From NCBI RefSeq assembly GCF_000243415.2, contig NZ_KI912270.1, positions 3,658,001 through 3,722,000 of the forward strand: a stretch of DNA of 64,000 bases, in the 5' to 3' direction. The stretch comes from Mycolicibacterium tusciae JS617 (GTDB lineage Bacteria > Actinomycetota > Actinomycetes > Mycobacteriales > Mycobacteriaceae). The first letter of the stretch is position 1; each line of letters begins with the position of its first letter. The translations under genes were made by a program, and so were the position numbers. Below, one piece after another: positions 38,339-46,904 of this stretch. Under the pieces are notes generated by a model. It was not told where the DNA came from. It searched no databases and saw only the letters and a program-made list of their open reading frames with translations.

Positions 38339-39421
38339 TCAGTCGTCCATGACGGCCAACGACCAGCACCAGCCGGCCAACTCGCGGGCGATGGCGGCAT
38401 TGGCCACCACTGGACGCTTGCGGCGTTCGTTGAACCGCAGCCAGCGGGCGTGCAGTCGCCGGTTGGCGGCCTGCCCGCGAGCTCGCGCTGCCGGTGGGGC
38501 GGCATCCCAGCGACGCCGCATCACCTCACCGGGCCGATACGACGGCCGGTGATGCCAAGCCGCCTCGATCAACAACCGGCGGGCGTGGCCGTTGCCGGTG
38601 CGGGTCAACCCGCCCTGGACCCTGTTGTCTCCCGAGGAGTACTCGCATGGCACCAGCCCCAGATAGGCGCCGATCGAACGCCCGCTCAGCCGGTGCCAGT
38701 CGCCGATCTCGGTGGCCAACCCGAACGCCGTCAACGTCGAGACCCCGCGCAGACACCCCAGCCGCGTCACCACCGGGGTGAACGTGGAATCGGCGGCCAT
38801 CGCGGTGATCGCCGCATCCAGGCGGCCCCGGCGAGCGGTGGTGGTCAACACCGTGTCGAAGGCGGTGTCATAGGCGATCGCCAGCGCGGGGTCGTCGAAC
38901 CGCTGGCTCTGCAGCCACCGTTCGTGATTTCGTGACCAGGCCGTTCCGGCGTAGTAGACGATCCTTAGGCGCAGCAGCAGCTTCGAGAGCCGATGACGGG
39001 CGGCCATCAGGTCCTTGCGGCAGGCCTCCCGCGCCCGGAACAGATCACGCGCAGATTCCTGCTCCACGCTGGGGATCTCGACTTCGACGATCTCGCCCAG
39101 ATGCAACAACCGGGCCAGATGACGGGCATCGCGCTTATCGGTCTTGACCCGATCGCCGACCGGGCGCTGCAACTTCGACGGCGCGGCGACCGAACACCTG
39201 ATCCCGGAGGCATTGATGCTGCGGGCCAACACGAAACCCGTCGGGCCCGCCTCATAGGTCGCAGCAACCGGCCCGGGCAGATCACCCAACCACGCCAGAA
39301 TCTCCCCGTGATCCGGAGTCAACCGCCGCTCGAAGAGCTCCCCGGTCTCACCATCAAGACCGCATGCGACCACCGATCGTGCGTGCACATCCAAACCAAC
39401 ACTCGTACGCTGAACCTTCAC
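38339..39421 (-). CDS. IS110-family transposase (copy 2)
   Basis: Identical to the copy-1 transposase except for one Ala/Thr difference. The DEDD and Tnp_20 motifs are intact, with the start GTG at 39421. Near identity of the two copies points to recent, local duplication. Confidence 0.92.
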   Translation of the reverse strand: MKVQRTSVGLDVHARSVVACGLDGETGELFERRLTPDHGEILAWLGDLPGPVAATYEAGPTGFVLARSINASGIRCSVAAPSKLQRPVGDRVKTDKRDARHLARLLHLGEIVEVEIPSVEQESARDLFRAREACRKDLMAARHRLSKLLLRLRIVYYAGTAWSRNHERWLQSQRFDDPALAIAYDTAFDTVLTTTARRGRLDAAITAMAADSTFTPVVTRLGCLRGVSTLTAFGLATEIGDWHRLSGRSIGAYLGLVPCEYSSGDNRVQGGLTRTGNGHARRLLIEAAWHHRPSYRPGEVMRRRWDAAPPAARARGQAANRRLHARWLRFNERRKRPVVANAAIARELAGWCWSLAVMDD

Positions 39422-39519
39422 TGGGGCCTCCCACATCTGTGGCTCTACCGGCCAGGACCACATTCCTGTCGGCAACCCACGTTCACATGTGAGCGGGGCC
39501 CCAGCCCCTCATACCGTCT

Positions 39520-39883
39520 AGCAGTTGTGGCCATCGTGAAGGGTGAAAAGTACACCGTGGCTGGCGGGCTCGATATCTGGCTGCTGGCCGCGGCGCTGCT
39601 GTTCCTGCTCGGCGCAGCCATTCTTAGCATTCTCGCCGGCGCAACCAGAGGACGGTTCTCGCTTGCCGCGGTAAGCGATATGAACAGAATGCTCGGCGAC
39701 GAGCTGTGGGCCATCACCGAAGTCGACGCGCGCAACTACACCGCGCAGTTGAACTTGCTCGCGATCCGAACGTTGCGAGCTGGCAACTCAAACAAATACA
39801 GATTTCTCGTGCTGGCGCTAACGGCTCAAGCAATCGGGATTCTCTTACTCGCCGCTTTTGCCGTCGCTGTCCTCGCTGCCTAA
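39520..39883 (+). pseudogene. 3-TM membrane protein gene, 3' part
   Basis: Continuation of 37893-38033 beyond IS110 copy 2. It supplies the end of TM1 (AVVAIV), TM2 (LDIWLLAAALLFLLGAAILSIL), a soluble helical stretch (SDMNRMLGDELWAITEVDAR) and TM3 (FLVLALTAQAIGILLLAAFA) up to the TAA at 39881-39883. Without a start of its own it is probably not translated as a functional protein. Confidence 0.7.
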
Positions 39884-40396
39884 CCGCTGTTCCATCCAAA
39901 CCACCGCCCGCGGACGACCCTTGGCCGGGTTGTCCGCCAAGGCAGCGACGCTCCCAACGCTTGGAATTACCGAAGCCTAATGACACGACACTCTGGTTGG
40001 GCATGATTATTGATCGCAACTGGTGAGGGATAGTCGCCCTGACCGCGGTAACCGTTACAGGACCGGCTCGAAGGCGAGGTCCGGCCGCTACAGGAGGAGA
40101 GCCCGCGATGAATGCAGCTGCGGCGCGAACGCGCGACGTCATCCGACAGGCCTGCAGCGATCGAGGTTTACCAATGGTCTTCAGCGACGAGTCTCGTGAC
40201 CAGTTCGACCGCGACGGCGCTCTTCTCACGGTCGATTACCAAAGCCAACGGTGCCATCCGCAAGGCATGGGTGAACGAACGCATGGGGGAACGGGTCATC
40301 AACGGGACCAGCAAGCAGCGGAAGGTGCTGTCCTACATCCGCAGCGGTTTCATCGTCTGACAGCCAAGTGCAGTCCAAAGCCACGAGAGCCGGCCG
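39884..40396 (+). other. Region with competing short frames
   Basis: No confident gene. Two plus-strand frames overlap: one from ATG 40108 (after AGGAGGAG) begins MNAAAARTRDVIRQACSDRG; the other ends ITKANGAIRKAWVNERMGE, then KVLSYIRSGFIV and a stop at 40358-40360. A small frameshifted gene could explain both. The 220 bases before 40108 are non-coding. Confidence 0.35.
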
Positions 40397-40933
40397 ATGA
40401 CCGTCACCGCAGACTGGATCGACCATTGGGCGGCACGTTATGACACTGACGCTGACAACGAAGTCCTCAACGAGGTTGGCCCCCGCGTGCGTACCAGGGG
40501 CTGCTATGACCACGACGATCTGCTGACAGTAGGCAGATGGAAAACCCCGCGCGTGCTATCACGATTGGCCTCCAACACTGACGAGATGATCCACGACATC
40601 ACCGCTACAGCGCTGTCCGCACCCTTTCCGATCCAGCACCTCGTCTTAACGCTGCTGAATGGTGTTCTAGTGCCGGTCGCGTCCTCCATGCTGATGGTCT
40701 GGAAGCCGGAGGATCACACCGTCATCGACGTGCGCGCGGTCAAGTCATTGGTGGCGAACAAAGAGATGCCCGAACCGTCCGCGAAGTCGTACCCGCCATA
40801 CATGGATTACCTGTCGGTTTGCAGGGCGATCAGCGAACGCTGCAGCCGGAGCCTGCGAACAGTGGATCGGGCGCTCTACCAAGCCAACGGGTCGACGCGC
40901 ATGAAGCTCGCAGACACGGATGGTCGTATGTGA
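40397..40933 (+). CDS. HhH-type protein, possible DNA glycosylase-like
   Basis: Protein of 178 residues. The central segment LLTVGRWKTPRVLSRLASN is followed by helices and the block LNGVLVPVASSMLMVW, then PEDHTVIDVRAVKSL. That order (helix-hairpin-helix-like glycine/valine loop, then an aspartate in VIDVRA) resembles the HhH-GPD DNA glycosylase core. I see no 4Fe-4S cysteines. The match is by pattern only. It lies between a broken membrane-protein gene and the restriction-modification locus, consistent with a defence-island gene. Confidence 0.5.
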   Translation: MTVTADWIDHWAARYDTDADNEVLNEVGPRVRTRGCYDHDDLLTVGRWKTPRVLSRLASNTDEMIHDITATALSAPFPIQHLVLTLLNGVLVPVASSMLMVWKPEDHTVIDVRAVKSLVANKEMPEPSAKSYPPYMDYLSVCRAISERCSRSLRTVDRALYQANGSTRMKLADTDGRM

Positions 40934-41076
40934 CCACCACCGCCAACTTGTTGCGCGCAGATGGCGCAGTCTTGGCGCACTTTGGCGCACTCAAGCGTCA
41001 GTCGTCAGAAAGTCAGCCCGTGTGACACTTGTCCTTGGCCTAACCCAGTAGCTGCACCCGCGTGGACGAGGACATT

Positions 41077-41655
41077 TCAACTCCGCTTACCAGATCGCTT
41101 GCGGGGAAGTGGCTTCCGCTTTGGCGGCAACGGCTTGCGAGTCCGCCTGACGCGGTAGAACTTCTGCACCTCGCTCAGCTGTCCTTTTGAATCTCGGCGC
41201 CATTCGCGTCCATCGCCATCGGTGAAGGTCAATCGGATCTGTAGATCGTTGGGCTGCAAGCGCACACCGCTAGAAAACGACGCGTTGTAGGAGGCCGCGT
41301 TCTTTGGCGAGACCGCTATTGACTCGTCTTCGGAGAAGACGTCGGCAATGGTTATAAGCGTTGGGTCTGGCACGCTCTCGGCGTTGCCGAGTTGCAGCTT
41401 GTCAGAACGGATCTCGACTCGGGCGTAGGAGATCGGCAGATCCGAACCGTTGTAAACGCTTCCTCGCACACCATTCGCGAAGTCGTTATCCGGATCGCGC
41501 GTCCGGGTCGTCGTAAACGTGACAAGTGCGGCCTGAGCTCTTCGCTTGTCCTGCTGATTGATTCGGAGAATGCTGAAGCCAAGTAGCAGCGAGCCACCGG
41601 TAAGAAGAGAACCGACCCACTGCCCTACGGTGCCCCATGTATCAGGATCGAACAT
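41077..41655 (-). CDS. N-terminally anchored partner of the RM enzyme
   Basis: Protein of 192 residues whose ATG overlaps the stop of the restriction-modification gene (TGATG). One N-terminal TM segment (VGQWVGSLLTGGSLLLGFSIL) is followed by a short basic helix and a beta-sandwich-like domain (residues 45-160). The tail is strongly basic (KPLPPKRKPLPRKRSGKRS). No family recognised. Such small membrane-anchored proteins are found in many mobile elements; coupling to the RM gene suggests co-expression. Confidence 0.6.
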   Translation of the reverse strand: MFDPDTWGTVGQWVGSLLTGGSLLLGFSILRINQQDKRRAQAALVTFTTTRTRDPDNDFANGVRGSVYNGSDLPISYARVEIRSDKLQLGNAESVPDPTLITIADVFSEDESIAVSPKNAASYNASFSSGVRLQPNDLQIRLTFTDGDGREWRRDSKGQLSEVQKFYRVRRTRKPLPPKRKPLPRKRSGKRS

Positions 41656-44600
41656 CAGAGGTAACTGAACTCCATCGCCTCGACCAGTTCGACCTCCCGC
41701 CTCGTGAGGCCAAACAGCTTGTAGAACGCTCGGTCAATCTGTTGGTTCAGCTTCATGATCTCAGCAACCTTTTCCGCCATCATCGAGGCGTACTTGGCAT
41801 GAGCACCCATAAGGTCTTCAACCTGGGACGTGTTGAAACGGCTCCGAAAGTTCGAGATAAACGCGGGGCTTTCCAAGGTCCACCATTCAGCGTTGGCTGT
41901 CGGCCACGACGTCAGATTGAAGGTCGTCTTGATCAGGGTTTTGAACGTGTCGTCCGTTTCGAGCTTCTCGCGATACAGCACGGACAAGCGGTTGGCAGGC
42001 TTAACGAACGGCTCCTGGGCTTCGGGGTCAACTTTCTTGATCGGTGTGCAGCGGAGATTTGGCGCAGAGAACCCGAGGTAGCCGCCAGCCATCCGAGCAC
42101 CATCGAACAGACAGGTAAAGACATAGTTGTAGAGACGCGAATTGACCCACGCCAGAACGTACTCCGGAAGAAACTCGCCATTGAACGTGTGGATGCAGTT
42201 GGTATCGATTGACGCGTACTCGCCCAGGCTGTCGTAGACGGCTTCGGTCCGCAGCGCGATCTTGGCGAAAATGATCTTCGGGGCCTCGTACAGCTTGCGT
42301 CGGTTGTCGCTGACCTGATCCAGATCGAGATACGGCCGCAGGATGAGCCGGCCTTGTTTCCTGAATGCCCGCAGCCCCCAGAGAGTGGCGTACTGGTCGA
42401 TGGTCCCGGTATTGATGATCTTGTGTCCCGGCGTCTCACTGACATGGGCCCCGTAGTCGTCGGCCTCACCGGCAGTTGACGTCGCGTTGATATCCCCGAC
42501 GACCCCGAGCCGTTCAGCCTGGCCAAAAACCTTCTCGGTGATCGGCAACTTGTCGTTAAGCAGGAACCCCATGATGTTGTCAGGGAGGGAGGTCAGCTTG
42601 GCCGAATCATGGTCCATACCTAGCGGAACGGCGGTCATCTCTTCCAGCCGGCCCGCGGTGATCTTGTAATCCTCCGTCGCCTTGCCCTTGGTCAGGATGG
42701 TGATGACAGGGTAGACATCCGCGTCCTCGAACACTTGAGTATCGGATGCGTTCAGGATCGAAACGAAGGTGGCGTTCTCGACAAGCCACCCCCGTAATGC
42801 CGCACCGTAGCTGACCGACAGCCATCGGTTCGGAGTGATGAACCCTAACTTGCCACCGGTTTTCAGCAGTTCGAATCCTCGCTCGAAGAAGTAAATGTAG
42901 AGATCCACGGCTCCGACCGCGGTGGTATACCCCGACCGCATGAACCTGCGCTCCGCTTCGGGGATATTCCGGGTCATCTCAATCGCATTGACGTACGGAG
43001 GGTTGCCGACGACGACATCGAATCCGCCTTTGCCCATGATGTCCGCGAAGTCTTCAGTCCAATTGAACGGCTTGTCTGTGAACATCGGGTTATCGATCAG
43101 CGAGTTGCCACACTTGATGTTGCCGTCCAGGGCGGTGAGCTGTTTGCCTTTCTCGGCTGTCTTCAACCAGAGGCTCAGCTTCGTGATCTCGGCCGACTCC
43201 CGATTAATGTCGACCCCGAAGATGTTGTCCGACAGAATGCTTCGAACGATCTCGTCATAGGAAAACAGACCGCCACCGATGATGTCGTGGACCCGCTGGT
43301 TCTCCTTCATCAAGAAATCGAACACGTACACCAAGAACGCACCGCTACCGCAGGCGAGGTCGAGCACCTTGATGTTCTGGAGGACGTACTGGTATTCCAG
43401 ATATGCCTTGCGCTGTCGCTCCTCGTAGCCGCGTTCACCAAGCCTGCCGGTCAGCTTGTGCCGCTGCTGGATGTCGAGTTCCTTCTCACGCAAGTATGTG
43501 CCGACCGTGTTATCCACGATGTACCGCACGATGTAATCCGGCGTGTAGTAGATCCCTTCCCGGTGCCGCTGCCCTTCTTGTACTTCCGGCTCAGCGGTGA
43601 GGTCGTCGGCCTTTACATCATCGTGGACCTGGCGACGGATACCTTCTAGATCGGTGATCGACTGCTCGAAGATGTGCCCGAGGACATTGACCGGCAACTC
43701 ATCGTCGAACTCGTACCCGGACAGCCCCTTCAACCGGCGGGTCACATCGTCGGAGATGTCGAGCGCGTTGATCACGTCGTCGTCGGCGAACAGCCCGCCG
43801 TTATATCCGTTCGGGATGCCCAGTCTCTCGTTGCCTTTGTCGATGGCCGTGAAGAGACGCCTTAAGGCGTCGAAGAGTGGCTCCCCTAGCACCGACTCCT
43901 CAGCCTGGTTGAGGACCGATTCCACAATGTCCGGCGGCAGGAGATCAATGTCCTCGGCAAAACAGGCGAACACCACCCGGTCAATGACGGTCTGCGCCTT
44001 CTCGATGGCCAAGTCCGAATCCACGCTGGGATTCTTTTTGAGGATGTCCCGTAGCAGTTCGATCCGGGCCTCTTTGTACTTCTCGTAGAAGTCCTTGCCG
44101 ATCTTCTCTTGGGCGGTTCGGACCAGACGCAAGAGGGCCTGCGTAGCGGACAGCCCCCGCTCGACGGTGAAGTTGTCGACGTGCATCAGCACGTACCAGG
44201 TCTTGAACTTGATGTAGTCGTCTTCGGGGTCGACGAGGTCGTCGAGCGTCCAGCTCTCGAAGTCCAGTTCGTTGTTGTTGTAGAGGCGGAACTCCCAGAA
44301 GTTGCTCACCACCACGAATGGGCACGTCGGGTACTGCGGCTTGTACTTGAACGCCTGCTGGACCGGCGTCAGGTTGCCTTCCCTCTGCTGAGGCTTGTCG
44401 AGGGGTGTGGACGCGCCCTTCAACTCGACCACGGCGAAGATGTTCTTGATGCCGGAGGCAGAGTCTTCGTATTTCAGGACCGCGTCCGGGAACTGCTTGC
44501 TCTCGGTCGTATCCTTCGGCTTGAACGTCGTCGGAACGATTGGCGCCTGGCGATACCCAAGGATCGTGATGAAGAAGTCCTGGTTATACGCCTGCTCGCG

Positions 44601-44867
44601 GCTGGTCTCGTTGTCCGCTTTTAGCGGACCCTCGTGGTAGTCCTTGTGCCACGTCCGCACCAAGTCGACGTGGGCCTTGATTTGATCCGTCGGGATCTGG
44701 CGTGCTCGCTCCCGTAACTTCGTCTTGCCAAACAGCCCCGACATGGAACGCAGCCTAGATCGCGAGGGAGGAACGTCGCAGTCCATCCACGATTGAATGA
44801 CCGCATCAAGGTCCACGCCTTGCTGGGCCGAACCATGACGGCGGGCTGGTGGCGGGTGATCGGACAT
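41655..44867 (-). CDS. Type IIG-like restriction-modification enzyme (Eco57I-like)
   Basis: Single-chain enzyme of 1070 residues that should both methylate and cut DNA. A PD-(D/E)xK-like nuclease lies in the N-terminal part (DAVLKYEDSASG...FAVVELKGAS at about 130-150). A long helical connector follows. The N6-adenine methyltransferase domain has motif I VLDLACGSGAFLVYVF at about 500 and motif IV VVGNPPYVNA at about 620. The last 350 residues probably form the target-recognition domain. I use ATG 44867 with a GAAGAGG upstream; ATG 44744 (MSGLFGKTKLRERA) is a credible alternative start. Confidence 0.88.
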   Translation of the reverse strand: MSDHPPPARRHGSAQQGVDLDAVIQSWMDCDVPPSRSRLRSMSGLFGKTKLRERARQIPTDQIKAHVDLVRTWHKDYHEGPLKADNETSREQAYNQDFFITILGYRQAPIVPTTFKPKDTTESKQFPDAVLKYEDSASGIKNIFAVVELKGASTPLDKPQQREGNLTPVQQAFKYKPQYPTCPFVVVSNFWEFRLYNNNELDFESWTLDDLVDPEDDYIKFKTWYVLMHVDNFTVERGLSATQALLRLVRTAQEKIGKDFYEKYKEARIELLRDILKKNPSVDSDLAIEKAQTVIDRVVFACFAEDIDLLPPDIVESVLNQAEESVLGEPLFDALRRLFTAIDKGNERLGIPNGYNGGLFADDDVINALDISDDVTRRLKGLSGYEFDDELPVNVLGHIFEQSITDLEGIRRQVHDDVKADDLTAEPEVQEGQRHREGIYYTPDYIVRYIVDNTVGTYLREKELDIQQRHKLTGRLGERGYEERQRKAYLEYQYVLQNIKVLDLACGSGAFLVYVFDFLMKENQRVHDIIGGGLFSYDEIVRSILSDNIFGVDINRESAEITKLSLWLKTAEKGKQLTALDGNIKCGNSLIDNPMFTDKPFNWTEDFADIMGKGGFDVVVGNPPYVNAIEMTRNIPEAERRFMRSGYTTAVGAVDLYIYFFERGFELLKTGGKLGFITPNRWLSVSYGAALRGWLVENATFVSILNASDTQVFEDADVYPVITILTKGKATEDYKITAGRLEEMTAVPLGMDHDSAKLTSLPDNIMGFLLNDKLPITEKVFGQAERLGVVGDINATSTAGEADDYGAHVSETPGHKIINTGTIDQYATLWGLRAFRKQGRLILRPYLDLDQVSDNRRKLYEAPKIIFAKIALRTEAVYDSLGEYASIDTNCIHTFNGEFLPEYVLAWVNSRLYNYVFTCLFDGARMAGGYLGFSAPNLRCTPIKKVDPEAQEPFVKPANRLSVLYREKLETDDTFKTLIKTTFNLTSWPTANAEWWTLESPAFISNFRSRFNTSQVEDLMGAHAKYASMMAEKVAEIMKLNQQIDRAFYKLFGLTRREVELVEAMEFSYL

Positions 44868-45348
44868 GCCGGGCCTCTTCTCCCCTCGCGGAAACAGTTC
44901 AATCGGCGGCCAGATAGCTCCGCCGCGATTGGATAATAATCACGGTGACCGACAAGCCATTTTTCCTGAAATAGAAGTATCATTTTTCGCATAAGAACCT
45001 AAAAGAAGGAACTCGAAAAGCAATACGATTTGTGCGTGCTTGAGTGACGATTATCAAGAAATGGCCATATGAATGCGTGATAGCTTCAAGAAACATCACC
45101 CGAAGCCCGATCGTTGGTGTATTTTATCGCCAAATTAACATAGAGTAGGGCACTGATCATTCACGCCACAGTGCCCAACCTCATGGATTCATCCTCTAGG
45201 AAGCACTAAGCGACGCTCGAACCCACACGTGCCGTTCCAAGTCGATGCAAGACCAATCAAGCGCCTCGGGACGCGTTTCGCATCCGAAGTTGTCGGAGGG
45301 CATCGATACGCTTGTCGTTCGTTCGCGTCCTAGGTACCGGGGGTTCAT
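44868..45348. other. AT-rich divergent intergenic region between RM and CBASS
   Basis: About 480 bases without a gene and visibly richer in A and T (TTTTTCCTGAAATAGAAG, ATTTTATCGCCAAATTAAC) than the rest of the window. It must hold the divergent promoters of the restriction enzyme and the CBASS operon. No operator with clear symmetry found. Confidence 0.55.
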
Positions 45349-46245
45349 GTGGCATCACTTGAGGAGAAGCTGGCCGGTTGGACCGGGCCATCTAGTCCGA
45401 CCGAGCAGGACAAGCAGGAACGTACCGAGCGAATGATCAAGGAGGCCGTCCGAGACTATCCTGGCTTCAAGGATTGCTCGCTCACCGTCTACGCCAAAGG
45501 TTCGTACGCCAATGACACGAATGTGCGGGCCGATAGTGATGTAGACATCGCGGTTGAATGTTCGGACGTGCTGTATTGGGACGAGGCCGAGCCCGGCGCA
45601 AAGACCTCGAAGGGTGAGCCATACACGGGGCCTTGGACCCCATCCAAATTGCGTTCTGAGCTGCATTCGGCGTTGGAGAAGAAGTTTCCCGGGGAAGTCG
45701 ACTCCTCCGGAACCACAGCGTTTCAAGTGAATTCAAGCAGCGCTCGCGTCGATGGAGACGTACTGCCGTGCTTCGACTATCGCTATTACTTCTCTAGCGG
45801 TGCCTACCGGGACGGCTCCAAAGCCTTCAAGACCGATGGTACGAGTATCACGAATTATCCGCAGCAGCAATTGGACAACGGCCGAACAAAGAACGCTCGC
45901 ACATCGCTTCGGTTCAAAAAGGCGGTTCGAGTGATGAAGCGAGTCGAGAACGCGATGGTCGAGGACTCGATCATTGAAGAGCTTCCTTCTTACTTTATCG
46001 AGTGCCTCGTGTACAACGTCGCTGACGACATCCTCGTCCGCTCTAGCTGGGTCGAAGTCGTCCGCGGCATACTGGTACACATCTACGAAGAGCTAGAAGG
46101 CCCTGAGCCGACGGACGAGCAATCCCGCTGGCTGGAGGTCAACGAGTGCAAGTACTTGTTCCATTCGGCACAGAAGTGGACGCGGCAGGATGGACGAGAC
46201 TTTGCTCAGGCCGCGTGGAGCTACCTCGGGTATCCGAATCCATGA
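45349..46245 (+). CDS. CBASS CD-NTase (cGAS/DncV-like nucleotidyltransferase)
   Basis: Signal-producing enzyme of CBASS anti-phage immunity, 298 residues from GTG 45349. The nucleotidyltransferase core is clear: GSYANDTNVRADSDVDIAVE (GS at 51-52, DxD at D64 and D66), and a third acidic position in ARVDGDVLPCFDYR (D135/D137). A helical C-domain follows. On phage infection such enzymes make a cyclic oligonucleotide; which one cannot be read from sequence. The stop overlaps the effector start (ATGA). No Cap2/Cap3 ubiquitin-like genes or HORMA genes are nearby, so this is a minimal type I system. Confidence 0.88.
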   Translation: MASLEEKLAGWTGPSSPTEQDKQERTERMIKEAVRDYPGFKDCSLTVYAKGSYANDTNVRADSDVDIAVECSDVLYWDEAEPGAKTSKGEPYTGPWTPSKLRSELHSALEKKFPGEVDSSGTTAFQVNSSSARVDGDVLPCFDYRYYFSSGAYRDGSKAFKTDGTSITNYPQQQLDNGRTKNARTSLRFKKAVRVMKRVENAMVEDSIIEELPSYFIECLVYNVADDILVRSSWVEVVRGILVHIYEELEGPEPTDEQSRWLEVNECKYLFHSAQKWTRQDGRDFAQAAWSYLGYPNP

Positions 46246-46904
46246 GCCGGCAGATCGTTATTCGAGTCGTCGCAGCCATCGTTGTTGGAGTGTTCTCTGG
46301 CGGTGCGTGGGTCCAAAGTGGCAAGCTCGATATCGGATGGCTCCGCTACTTTTCAGCAGCTGTTTTTATTGCCACAGTCGTTATTTCGATCTGGGATCTG
46401 TGGTTATGGCGGATTCCGCCCATACAACGGATACCAAACGTCCCTAGAAACATACGCGGTACATGGAAGGGTCAATTAGACTCTCTATGGGTTGATCCTG
46501 GCACCGCAACGAAACGCGATCCAAAGTGCGCGTTTCTCGTTGTTCGGCAAACTGCATCGATCATTTCGGCAAGACTCCTTACGAACGAATCGCAGTCGAC
46601 TTCATCACTCGCAGCGATGTCCTTTACTGACGGCACCGCCGTCCTTGAATTCATGTATCTCAATAGGCCCAAAGTACATTTCGAAGATCGCAGCCGGATG
46701 CACCATGGCTCTACCGTGTTACAGGTTACGGGCAACCCAGCCGAGCGCCTTGAAGGCCGGTATTGGACCGATCGCGATACCCGCGGAAGTCTTTTTTTCG
46801 ACAAGCGTGTTCGCAAAGCTGCCGACGATTATCTGGCCGCGCAGGACATCCACGCCCAGGACGAAGCGAAGACACAGGAGAAGAAGGCTAAGAAGCAGAC
46901 CTAA
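46242..46904 (+). CDS. Cap15-like CBASS effector (two TM plus beta-barrel)
   Basis: Protein of 220 residues. Two N-terminal TM segments (IVIRVVAAIVVGVFSGGAWV and FSAAVFIATVVISIWDLWLW) are followed by a strand-rich domain: RNIRGTWKGQLDSLWVD, CAFLVVRQTASIISARLL, and GRYWTDRDTRGSLFF near the end. This is the SMODS-associated 2TM/beta (Cap15) pattern, in which cyclic-nucleotide binding to the barrel triggers membrane disruption and cell death. The start lies in the CD-NTase stop. The charged C-tail (EAKTQEKKAKKQT) is unusual. It is convergent with the HIRAN gene, the two stop codons being adjacent. Confidence 0.82.
   Translation: MSRQIVIRVVAAIVVGVFSGGAWVQSGKLDIGWLRYFSAAVFIATVVISIWDLWLWRIPPIQRIPNVPRNIRGTWKGQLDSLWVDPGTATKRDPKCAFLVVRQTASIISARLLTNESQSTSSLAAMSFTDGTAVLEFMYLNRPKVHFEDRSRMHHGSTVLQVTGNPAERLEGRYWTDRDTRGSLFFDKRVRKAADDYLAAQDIHAQDEAKTQEKKAKKQT

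Larger units (their letters stand above)
38034..39517. mobile_element. IS110-family element, copy 2
   Basis: Second copy in the same orientation, inserted between CG and AG of a GCTAG target inside a membrane-protein gene. Both insertions have G before the CT core and AG after it, so the restored targets share GCTAG. The gene interrupted here can be read across the site. The 300-base segment between the copies is therefore original host DNA and not transposon cargo. Confidence 0.9.

Noticed and set aside
36204..39517. Composite transposon formed by the two IS110 copies
   Set aside because: The DNA between them is continuous with the flanking gene once each IS is removed, so the copies are separate insertions.
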